A DNA stretch of 20,021 nt from a virus. The notes beneath the pieces are model-generated. The model made no database searches and was not told the DNA's origin. It saw only the letters and a list, made by a program, of their open reading frames with translations. Made by a program: the position numbers and the translations under genes. Below are positions 13,173 to 19,905 of this stretch, in pieces (within the stretch, counting starts at the first letter, position 1; every line of letters starts with the position of its first letter). The stretch covers positions 1 through 20,021 of IMG/VR virus record IMGVR_UViG_3300027797_000189, one strand, 5' to 3'.

Positions 13173-15512
13173 ATGACAAAAAATATATATGTAACAAAAA
13201 GAGACGGAAGCGTTGAGCCTTTGGCAGTAGAAAAATGGCAGGCACAGGTAGCAAAAGTATGCGCCGGCATTGCAGATGTTAGCCAAAGCATGATTGAGAT
13301 CAAAGCGCAACTGCATTTTTATGATGGCATTACTACTAAAGAAATTGACGGCGTCACCTTACGTGCTATTGTCGATTTGATTGACGTTGAATCAAACCCA
13401 GACATTGGACATGTTAACTATCAATACGTGGCAGGTAAGCAACGTTTAAGTATGCTACGCAAAGATGTATATGGCAGTTATACTGTTCCTCACTTATATG
13501 AAATAGTAAAAACAAACGTAGCCACTGGATTGTATACCGCAGAACTTCTTGAATGGTATACTGAAGAAGACTGGAATCGAATGAACGACATGTTGGATCA
13601 TGAAAAAGATGAACAATATGGATATGCGGCTATTGAACAACTGATTGAAAAATACCTAGTTAAAAATCGTAGCACAAAACAAACATATGAGACACCGCAG
13701 ATTAGATACATGATAGCGGCCGCTACGGTGTTTCATAAAGAAGAACCTAACACGGCCCGTATGCGTTACATAAAGGAATACTACAATGCCGCAAGTGATG
13801 GATTATTTACCCTTGCTACTCCCGTCCTTGCTGGTCTCGGTACCCCTACTAAGCAATTCAGTTCGTGCGTACTTATTCGCAGTGATGATGACTTGGATAG
13901 TATTTTCGCTAGTGGCGAGATGATGGCCAAGTATGCCAGTAAACGTGCTGGCATTGGTTTGGAAATTGGACGATTGCGTCCATTAGGATCTCCTATCAGA
14001 GGCGGTGAGATCATGCACACAGGTATGATACCTTTCTTGAAGAAGTGGTTTGGCGACCTGCGTAGTTGCAGTCAAGGAGGTATTCGTAATGCAAGTGCTA
14101 CTGTATTTTATCCTATTTGGCATCATCAGTTTGATGATCTTATTGTACTTAAGAACAACCAAGGAACAGAAGAAACCCGAGTCCGTCATATGGATTATGG
14201 GGTTGTGCTTAGTGCTTTCTTCTGGAGACGATTCAAAAATCGAGAAGACATAACATTCTTTGATCCCAACGAAGTACCAGATTTGTACGAAGCATTTTAC
14301 AAAGACACTGCATTGTTTGAAGAACTATATGTAAAATATGAAAAGCAGAAAGGTCTACGTAAAAAGACCATGAGTGCCGAAGAAGTGTTCAAGAGTGGTA
14401 TACTAAAAGAACGCACAGATACGGGTCGAATATATCTCGTATTCATTGATAATGTAATGAACCAAGGACCTTTTGATCCCGAGTACCATACGATTTATCA
14501 AAGTAACTTGTGCTGTGAGATCCTATTACCCACACGTTCATTTAAGCGATTAGACGACGATAGTGGACGCATAGCGTTATGTACACTGGGATCTATCAAC
14601 TGGGGATCGTTCCGTAATCCAGAGGATATGCGTAGGGCCTGTAGGATTCTACAACGTAGCCTGTGTAACATTCTTGACTATCAAGATTTCTTGTCGATAC
14701 AAAGCAAACTGTCTAACGATGAGATACAACCACTAGGCATTGGTGTTACTAATCTTGCCTACTGGCATGCCAAGCGTGGGCTCAAGTATGGCGAGAAAGA
14801 TGCACTACAGGATGTTAAGACATGGATGGAACATCAAGCGTTCTACTTAACAGAAGCTACAGTAGAGCTGGCCAAAGAACGTGGACCATGTACCGAAAGT
14901 CATAAAACTAGATACGGTCAAGGCGTCTTTCCTTGGGAACTACGTGCCAAGGGTGTTAATGAACTGGCAGACTTTGCTCCTGAACTTGATTGGGAAACAC
15001 TACGTAGTAATATGAAACAGTATGGTGTACGCAATGCCACATTGATGGCTATTGCCCCTGTTGAAAGTTCAAGTGTTGTAATCAACTCAACCAACGGCAT
15101 TGAAATGCCCATGAGCTTGATTTCAGTTAAAGAATCAAAGGCAGGAAGTTTTGTACAGGTTGTACCTGAGTATCATAAACTAAAAAACAAATATCAAATG
15201 ATGTGGGAACAGAAAGACTGTGATGGCTATTTGAAAACAGCCGCGGTACTTGCTGCCTATGTTGATCAATCAATTTCAACTAACACATTTTACAATCCGG
15301 CACACTTTGCAGATCGTAAAGTGCCAACTACATTGATTGCTAAAAATTTAATGCAAGCACACATGTGGGGATTGAAAACATTCTATTACAGCTTAATTAA
15401 CAAAGCAGGCAGTAAAGCAATGGCTGAAGCAACTCCCGAAGTACACTATAACGGGTTCCATAACGAAAGAGAATTAATCGAAGACGAAGACTGCGAGGCA
15501 TGTAAATTATGA
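13173..15512 (+). CDS. nrdA: Ribonucleoside-diphosphate reductase, class I alpha subunit
   Basis: It reduces ribonucleoside diphosphates to deoxyribonucleotides, supplying dNTPs for phage replication. An ATP-cone-like N-terminus (VTKRDGSVEPLAVEKWQAQV) is followed by the ten-stranded barrel. The redox cysteines are C232 (FSSCVLI) and C470 (ALCTLGS). The active-site N445-L-C447-C-E449 carries the radical cysteine C447, and Y738-Y739 (TFYYS) form the radical transfer pair. All sit at a constant offset of +7 to +8 from E. coli NrdA. The C-terminal CEAC (C774, C777) is the shuttle pair, reduced by thioredoxin or glutaredoxin. At 779 aa it is full length for the class. It overlaps nrdB by ATGA, giving stoichiometric coupling. 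A perfect sigma70 promoter at 12994 suggests early or middle expression. Confidence 0.98.
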   Translation: MTKNIYVTKRDGSVEPLAVEKWQAQVAKVCAGIADVSQSMIEIKAQLHFYDGITTKEIDGVTLRAIVDLIDVESNPDIGHVNYQYVAGKQRLSMLRKDVYGSYTVPHLYEIVKTNVATGLYTAELLEWYTEEDWNRMNDMLDHEKDEQYGYAAIEQLIEKYLVKNRSTKQTYETPQIRYMIAAATVFHKEEPNTARMRYIKEYYNAASDGLFTLATPVLAGLGTPTKQFSSCVLIRSDDDLDSIFASGEMMAKYASKRAGIGLEIGRLRPLGSPIRGGEIMHTGMIPFLKKWFGDLRSCSQGGIRNASATVFYPIWHHQFDDLIVLKNNQGTEETRVRHMDYGVVLSAFFWRRFKNREDITFFDPNEVPDLYEAFYKDTALFEELYVKYEKQKGLRKKTMSAEEVFKSGILKERTDTGRIYLVFIDNVMNQGPFDPEYHTIYQSNLCCEILLPTRSFKRLDDDSGRIALCTLGSINWGSFRNPEDMRRACRILQRSLCNILDYQDFLSIQSKLSNDEIQPLGIGVTNLAYWHAKRGLKYGEKDALQDVKTWMEHQAFYLTEATVELAKERGPCTESHKTRYGQGVFPWELRAKGVNELADFAPELDWETLRSNMKQYGVRNATLMAIAPVESSSVVINSTNGIEMPMSLISVKESKAGSFVQVVPEYHKLKNKYQMMWEQKDCDGYLKTAAVLAAYVDQSISTNTFYNPAHFADRKVPTTLIAKNLMQAHMWGLKTFYYSLINKAGSKAMAEATPEVHYNGFHNERELIEDEDCEACKL

Positions 15513-16609
15513 GCAAACAACAATATAACCTAACTACAAAAACAGACTATCTCAATCGCAAGATGTTTCTGGACCCAGCAGGGCCAGTTACCATTCAACG
15601 CTTTGAAGAAGTAAAATATAAAAAGATTGCAGACTTTGATGCAACTGCTCGAGGATTCTTTTGGCAACCAGAAGAGATCAGTCTTACTAAAGATTCAAAC
15701 GATTTTAAAGATGCTAGCGATGCTGTCAAACATATCTTTACTAGTAACTTGTTACGTCAAACTGCGCTAGACAGTTTGCAAGGTCGTGGTCCAACACAGG
15801 TCTTTACTCCGGTATGCAGTCTCCCCGAAGTAGAAGCACTGATGTACAACTGGGGATTCTTTGAAACCAACATTCACAGCAAGAGCTACAGTCATATTAT
15901 CCGCAACATCTATAACGTGCCCAAGGATGTGTTCAACACAATCCATGATACTACAGAAATTGTAGACATGGCATCAAGCGTTGGAGACTACTACGACAAA
16001 CTGCATGTTATCAACTGCCGTAAAGAACTTGGACAAGCAGTCACTGAGAAAGAACATGTCAAAGCCGTTTGGTTGGCCTTACACGCAAGTTATGCTCTAG
16101 AAGCATTTCGATTCATGGTATCATTTGCCACAAGTTTAGCCATGGTAGAGAATAAAATCTTTATGGGCAATGGTAACATTATTCAATTGATTCTTCAAGA
16201 TGAATTGTTACACAAAGGCTGGACTGCCTACATGATCAATCAAGTGGTTAAAGAGGATGCTCGATTTGTTGAGGCTCGAGAAGAATGCCATGCAGAAGTG
16301 TATCAACTTTACATGGATGTTATTCGTGAAGAAAAAGAATGGGCTACTTACTTGTTCAAGTTAGGACCTGTTATTGGACTTAATGCAAACATCCTGCGAG
16401 ACTTTGTAGATTATACCGCAGTAGGTGCATTAAAAGATATTGGTATCAAATATCTTCAGGCCGCACCAAAATCAACACCAATTCCGTGGTTCAACAAGCA
16501 CACGGATACCAGCAAGAAACAAAGTGCTCTACAAGAAACAGAAAGCACAAACTATGTTATCGGAGTCATGGGAGAAAATATTGACTATGCTGAATTGCCG
16601 ACTATATAA
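15509..16609 (+). CDS. nrdB: Ribonucleoside-diphosphate reductase, class I beta subunit
   Basis: This is the small ferritin-like subunit that holds the di-iron/tyrosyl radical cofactor for NrdA. Recognisable ligands are D88 (LDSLQGRG), E119 and H123 (FFETNIHSKSY), E198 (ALEAFRF), E232 and H235 (QDELLH), with radical tyrosine Y127. The first helix is unusual: E119 and H123 are four apart (ExxxH), whereas E. coli E115/H118 are three apart. The length (366 aa) is normal. The start overlaps nrdA. The last codons contain the promoter for the glutaredoxin gene, so expression of the downstream genes can be uncoupled from nrdAB. Confidence 0.97.
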   Translation: MSKQQYNLTTKTDYLNRKMFLDPAGPVTIQRFEEVKYKKIADFDATARGFFWQPEEISLTKDSNDFKDASDAVKHIFTSNLLRQTALDSLQGRGPTQVFTPVCSLPEVEALMYNWGFFETNIHSKSYSHIIRNIYNVPKDVFNTIHDTTEIVDMASSVGDYYDKLHVINCRKELGQAVTEKEHVKAVWLALHASYALEAFRFMVSFATSLAMVENKIFMGNGNIIQLILQDELLHKGWTAYMINQVVKEDARFVEAREECHAEVYQLYMDVIREEKEWATYLFKLGPVIGLNANILRDFVDYTAVGALKDIGIKYLQAAPKSTPIPWFNKHTDTSKKQSALQETESTNYVIGVMGENIDYAELPTI

Positions 16610-16610
16610 T
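16581..16610 (+). promoter_or_regulatory. Sigma70-type promoter of the glutaredoxin gene
   Basis: TTGACT (16581-16586), 18-bp spacer, TATAAT (16605-16610), overlapping the end and stop codon of nrdB. The expected start near 16617 leaves a leader of about 13 bases that just contains the AAGGA site (16619-16623). Confidence 0.7.
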
Positions 16611-16629
16611 ACAGTTAAAAGGATATATC

Positions 16630-16878
16630 ATGGAAGTAATAGTTTGGAGCAAGTATCATTGCCCTTATTGCGATCAGGCAAAAGCACTGCTGGCACAGCA
16701 AGGTGTTAAATTTGAAGAACGTAAAATTGGTGACGGCTATACCAAAGAAGAATTGTTAGAAGCTGTACCAACTGCTAGAACAGTACCACAAATTGTTATC
16801 AATGGCAACGTGATTGGTGGTTTTACAGAATTAAGAAAATACATCGATGAAACTGGTTTCAACGGTAGCGGGTACTAA
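16630..16878 (+). CDS. nrdC: Glutaredoxin (82 aa)
   Basis: A compact thioredoxin-fold protein with active site C11-P-Y-C14, the cis-proline loop T51-V-P53 and the GSH-binding G63-G64 after VIG. It has the size and motifs of GrxC-type glutaredoxins, and in T4-like phages it is the usual electron donor for phage ribonucleotide reductase. It presumably re-reduces the CEAC tail of NrdA. It lies directly after nrdB with its own promoter and AAGGA site. A few extra residues at the C-terminus (GFNGSGY) follow the last helix. The family call is firm; the pairing with NrdA is inferred from adjacency. Confidence 0.95.
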   Translation: MEVIVWSKYHCPYCDQAKALLAQQGVKFEERKIGDGYTKEELLEAVPTARTVPQIVINGNVIGGFTELRKYIDETGFNGSGY

Positions 16879-16892
16879 TAGGAAAAATGTAA

Positions 16893-17210
16893 ATGTTATT
16901 TAATAAACAGAAATTCACAGCAGGCGACATTGTCACAATTAAATTAATTTCAGGCGACGAGATAATGGGTAAGTTTATCGAAGACGCCATGGGTTCAATT
17001 ACTCTTGATAGGCCAGTTATGTTAGCTATGACACAGAAAGGACCAGCAATGGCTCCTGTGTTAGTCACAGTGAATCCGGATTCAAAGTTGACCTTCAACA
17101 CACAGGCAATTACGGTGATGGCAGAAAGTGATGCTGAAATTGGCAAACAGTATGTTTATCAAACCACAGGTATTCAACCAGTGACTGCTGGCAGCATTAT
17201 CAAAGGATAA
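16893..17210 (+). CDS. Sm-like (LSm/Hfq-type) phage protein (105 aa)
   Basis: The N-terminal half has the Sm1 pattern of five alternating strands: TAGDIVTIKLISGDEIMGKF, then IEDAMGSITLDRPVML, with the K-L-x-S-G-D-E-x-x-G core and a terminal hydrophobic strand (about 60-72, AMAPVLVTVN). Comparable small Sm-fold proteins occur in marine T4-like phages, from memory, with no proven function. An RNA-binding or ring-forming role is possible by analogy with Hfq, but the Hfq-specific YKH-type Sm2 motif is not present. It follows glutaredoxin by 14 bases and is probably transcribed with it. The start has only a weak GGAAAAA site. Confidence 0.7.
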   Translation: MLFNKQKFTAGDIVTIKLISGDEIMGKFIEDAMGSITLDRPVMLAMTQKGPAMAPVLVTVNPDSKLTFNTQAITVMAESDAEIGKQYVYQTTGIQPVTAGSIIKG

Positions 17211-17213
17211 TGT

Positions 17214-17591
17214 ATGGCTGTTACTTCATCAACAGTTATAACTTACGAAAGCAGATTGATAGATTCGGGCAATGCTCGTGCTATTTTTAAAGTTACAACA
17301 ACGACAACTGTTACTACTGCTCCGAGCGCCCCTGTGGGTACCGTAATTTCAGAGTCTCTTCAATTCGAATCTGTAGATTACAGTGAGCTAGTTAGATTAG
17401 CAGCCGGAGATGGAATACATACGATAAGCCCTTTAGAGTTTATCAGTTTTATATCTACTTATATATTTTTAATTGAGGGTGGAGAACTTTCAAAAGACAG
17501 ACCAACTATAACACCTAAAGAATTAGATAAAGTTCAAAAACGAATTGCTGGATATCTAAGTAAGATAAACGACTTGCCGAAAGCATTTTAA
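17214..17591 (+). CDS. Unknown phage protein (125 aa)
   Basis: It starts three bases after the Sm-like gene. The N-terminal part is Ser/Thr/Val-rich with beta character (TTTTTVTTAPSAP). A helical segment (about 57-95) contains SELVRLAAGDGIHTISPLEF and a short hydrophobic run (FISTYIFLI). The C-terminus is charged and helical (TPKELDKVQKRIAGYLSKI). No signal peptide or catalytic motif is visible. It is co-transcribed with its upstream neighbour and followed by PAAR after 9 bases. Function is unknown. Confidence 0.72.
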   Translation: MAVTSSTVITYESRLIDSGNARAIFKVTTTTTVTTAPSAPVGTVISESLQFESVDYSELVRLAAGDGIHTISPLEFISFISTYIFLIEGGELSKDRPTITPKELDKVQKRIAGYLSKINDLPKAF

Positions 17592-17600
17592 GGAACGTAT

Positions 17601-17906
17601 ATGCCAGCTGTAGCTAGACAAGGCGACCCAACAACAACCGGACATGGGTGTGATGCCACTTCGACTATAACAGGACCAACCGGCGCCAGTGCAAGAGTAT
17701 ATGTCAACAGTATAGCAGTTGAATGCCAAGGTGATCCAGTGGCTTCTCATACTATTCCGTCCGGTCGAAATTGTGTTGCTCACTCAGCAGTTATTAATGT
17801 TGGGTCAGGCACAGTTAAGGTAGGTAATAAACCGTTAGCACGAGTCAGCGACTCAACCGACGGCGGTGCCATCACTGCTGGCAGTCCCAACGTATTTGCA
17901 GGGTAA
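17601..17906 (+). CDS. PAAR-domain tail-spike tip protein (101 aa)
   Basis: It opens with MPAVARQGDPTTTGHGC, the standard PAAR start, and ends with VGSGTVKVGNKPLARVSDS and ITAGSPNVFAG, the second PAAR-type repeat. Candidate zinc ligands are H15, C17, H50, C58 and H61 (ASHTIPSGRNC-VAH). PAAR proteins sharpen the tip of the central spike; T4 gp5.4 is the phage example, and related proteins cap VgrG in type VI secretion. At 101 aa it is a single domain without a toxin extension, as expected for a phage structural tip. It sits among metabolic genes, 9 bases after the preceding stop, so it must be read from an upstream promoter. Confidence 0.92.
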   Translation: MPAVARQGDPTTTGHGCDATSTITGPTGASARVYVNSIAVECQGDPVASHTIPSGRNCVAHSAVINVGSGTVKVGNKPLARVSDSTDGGAITAGSPNVFAG

Positions 17907-17907
17907 A

Positions 17908-18318
17908 ATGAAAAAATTCTTATGGAAATGTTTAGGCTTCCTTAGTTTGGGAATGGCCTATGTTGGATTAGTTACACCGGGCATCCCCTACTCAATCTTT
18001 GTGGTATTTGCAGCCTACTGCTTTAGCAAGGGCAGTGAGCGTATGCATGCTTGGATTTACAATCACAAACTGTTTGGACCGTTCCTTACTAACTGGGGTG
18101 AAAAGCGTGTGTTCCCACAGAAGATGAAATACTTCATGTTGTTCATGATGACAACCAGTTTGATCACCATGTGGTTGACAGCAGTCCCAGTTCGTGGTAT
18201 AATATACACAGCAGTGTTTATGATGCTGGTGGCCATATGGGCTTGGAGATTCCCCAGCTCAGTTGAAGAATATGACAACAGAAAAGCACAAGGTAAAAAA
18301 ATTGGATGGATTAAATGA
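17908..18318 (+). CDS. YbaN/DUF454-family inner membrane protein (136 aa)
   Basis: The pattern matches the DUF454 (YbaN) family: FLSLGMAYVGLVTPGIPYSI, then VFAAYCFSKGSERMHAWI, NHKLFGPFLTNWGEKR and a second hydrophobic half (MLFMMTTSLITMWL, IIYTAVFMMLVAIWAWRFP). It has about four membrane segments. The family is common in bacterial genomes and has no known activity, so its presence on a phage suggests acquisition from a host. The start is ATG at 17908, one base after the PAAR stop; an upstream in-frame ATG at 17866 would lie inside the PAAR gene and is unlikely. Its coding sequence contains a perfect sigma70 promoter, and its stop overlaps the next start (ATGA). Confidence 0.85.
   Translation: MKKFLWKCLGFLSLGMAYVGLVTPGIPYSIFVVFAAYCFSKGSERMHAWIYNHKLFGPFLTNWGEKRVFPQKMKYFMLFMMTTSLITMWLTAVPVRGIIYTAVFMMLVAIWAWRFPSSVEEYDNRKAQGKKIGWIK
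18175..18203 (+). promoter_or_regulatory. Perfect sigma70 promoter with extended -10
   Basis: TTGACA (18175-18180), 17-bp spacer, TATAAT (18198-18203), preceded by TGG (18195-18197) as an extended -10. It lies inside the DUF454 gene. The expected start is near 18210, about 105 bases before the first oxygenase gene. Confidence 0.82.
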
Positions 18319-18965
18319 CACCTACCTATAAGGTCACTCCACTGTTTGGCGTGCCTTTGTACCAGACCAACATTGGGTCATTAGATAAAAGCATGCGTGA
18401 CTTTATTGAAAGTCAAGAATATGAGCGCATGGCCGCCGACAACGGTGACTATACAGTGAACAAGTATATTTTAGATACTCCAGAACTTGCTCCGTTGAAA
18501 GCTAAAATTATGAAAGCGGCAGATAATTTTATCTACACAGTGTTAGACGTAAAACGCAACATGGATTTTCGCATGGAGAACAGTTGGGTGAATCGGCATT
18601 ACACAGGTGATTTCTCAGGACAACACTATCATGGCAACAGCCTTATCAGTGGCGTCTATTACATAGATACAGGAGTTGATACCGGCGCATTTGTCTGTCA
18701 CAAAGACAAGGGCAATTATAATCTATGGACCGAAACTGTGAGAGTGGACTTCAACTATCAAGACCACGCTGATGATGCCAAACTGAATTTCTTCAATGCA
18801 GATGCTTGGGGCATATTCCCTGCCAAAAATGATTTGATCATGTTCCCGTCCATGATGACTCATTCAGTTGAGGAAAATCAATCAGCAAAGGTACGATACA
18901 GTTTGGCCTTTAACCTATTCCCTAGGGGCAAAGCCGGCGGCCCAATCAACACACTGACTGTTTAA
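18315..18965 (+). CDS. Putative 2OG-Fe(II) oxygenase (216 aa)
   Basis: It has the double-stranded beta-helix pattern of the phage 2OG-Fe(II) oxygenase family (TIGR02466-like, from memory): VTPLFGVPLYQTNI at the start, WVNRHYTGDFSGQHYHGNS, then SGVYYI. A distal MFPSMMTHSVEEN and VRYSLAFN follow. Probable iron ligands are in H104-Y-H106 and H183, and R194 would bind 2-oxoglutarate. No clear HxD is present; the position after the second His is Asn (H106-G-N108). Such enzymes hydroxylate or modify proteins, nucleic acids or small molecules; the substrate is unknown. It overlaps the DUF454 stop (ATGA), and a second, related enzyme follows immediately. Confidence 0.85.
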   Translation: MTPTYKVTPLFGVPLYQTNIGSLDKSMRDFIESQEYERMAADNGDYTVNKYILDTPELAPLKAKIMKAADNFIYTVLDVKRNMDFRMENSWVNRHYTGDFSGQHYHGNSLISGVYYIDTGVDTGAFVCHKDKGNYNLWTETVRVDFNYQDHADDAKLNFFNADAWGIFPAKNDLIMFPSMMTHSVEENQSAKVRYSLAFNLFPRGKAGGPINTLTV

Positions 18966-19613
18966 ATGCAACATAGAATAACGCCATTGTTTGCAATACC
19001 CTTGTTCCAAACACATCTAGGCGATCTCAATATTATAACCAAAACTTGGTTAAAAAATCTTGAGTATCCTTATCAACGGACTGGCCACGATGGCACTGAC
19101 GAAGATCTCGATGAGGGATCAAAAGGCATGTATATTCTAGACAAACCTCAACTCAAGAATTTGCGTAAACAGATAACAGACACCATTGATTATTTTGTGC
19201 ATCAATCGTTGGGCGTCGACGATGGTATAAAATTTGATATATCAACCAGCTGGGCCAATCGATATCTAAATGATGAACTTGTGATTAAACATAATCATAA
19301 AAATTCTATGATCAGTGGAGTCTACTATATAGAAACAACTCCCACCACTGCTCCAATTGTGTTTGAACAGGCATGGTCGCATGTGAACCTGTTTCACTCA
19401 ACAACAACGCCCACATTTAAAAAAACGCATTTGAATGAGTATAACTCAAGCACACATACCATTTATCCGAGAACTGGAGATCTCTTGTTGTTCCCTTCCC
19501 ATCTAGAACACACAGTTCCCGCAAGTGATTCAAAAGACATAAGATACAGTCTAGCATTTAATTGTTTTGCTAGAGGACATATGGGATTCGGAACTGGACA
19601 AATAACACTATGA
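18966..19613 (+). CDS. Second putative 2OG-Fe(II) oxygenase, paralogue of the preceding gene (215 aa)
   Basis: It has the same length and motif order as its neighbour: ITPLFAIPLFQTHLGDL, SWANRYLNDELVIKHNHKNS, MISGVYYIET, LLLFPSHLEHTVPASD and IRYSLAFNCFARG. Candidate ligands are H109-N-H111, H182 and R193. As in the first copy, an Asn follows (H111-K-N113) instead of an acidic residue. Outside the core the two proteins differ strongly, so the duplication is old. It starts directly at the first base after the upstream stop and overlaps the next start (ATGA). Both are probably driven by the promoter at 18175. Distinct substrates or a heterodimer are possible. Confidence 0.85.
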   Translation: MQHRITPLFAIPLFQTHLGDLNIITKTWLKNLEYPYQRTGHDGTDEDLDEGSKGMYILDKPQLKNLRKQITDTIDYFVHQSLGVDDGIKFDISTSWANRYLNDELVIKHNHKNSMISGVYYIETTPTTAPIVFEQAWSHVNLFHSTTTPTFKKTHLNEYNSSTHTIYPRTGDLLLFPSHLEHTVPASDSKDIRYSLAFNCFARGHMGFGTGQITL

Positions 19614-19858
19614 AAAAAATTACACTAGAACAGCTGGTAGAAATTGCAGCAGAAGTAGAAGCTGGCGATCCTGCAGATTGGGGCAAACTTGCTGTCGGGC
19701 AAGAACAGGCATTTAGAATGATTGGCACAAGTATACTTGACATGTTTGACAAAGAAGTGTATACTGATGATGACAAGCTAATAATGTTGGCAACTATTAC
19801 CAAACTAACAGTTGAAAACATGTTGCTTAATCTAAAGATTATGGATAAAAATTCATAA
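19610..19858 (+). CDS. Small unknown phage protein (82 aa)
   Basis: It is helical and acidic, with [20 protein letters not shown] near the start and a C-terminal hydrophobic helix ([20 protein letters not shown]). No motif is recognised. It is coupled to the second oxygenase by ATGA. Its coding region contains a TTGACA-N17-TATACT promoter directed at the cold-shock gene. Its function may relate to the oxygenases, but only adjacency supports that. Confidence 0.7.
   Translation: MKKITLEQLVEIAAEVEAGDPADWGKLAVGQEQAFRMIGTSILDMFDKEVYTDDDKLIMLATITKLTVENMLLNLKIMDKNS
19737..19765 (+). promoter_or_regulatory. Sigma70-type promoter of the cold-shock gene
   Basis: TTGACA (19737-19742), 17-bp spacer, TATACT (19760-19765): 11 of 12 consensus bases. 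It lies inside the 82-aa gene. The expected start is near 19772, giving a leader of about 134 bases, unusually long for this genome. Confidence 0.68.
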
Positions 19859-19861
19859 ATA
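19854..19861 (+). promoter_or_regulatory. T4-type late promoter octamer (CATAAATA)
   Basis: It overlaps the TAA stop of the 82-aa gene and lies 44 bases before the cold-shock ATG. Together with the host-type promoter at 19737, it suggests expression both before and during the late phase. Confidence 0.5.
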
Positions 19862-19905
19862 ACTCACACAGACAGCATAAATTTACAAACAAGGAAAATA
19901 GTAAA

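Noticed and set aside
16440-16709. Open frame spanning the end of nrdB and the start of glutaredoxin
   Set aside because: Out-of-frame shadow of two well-identified genes.
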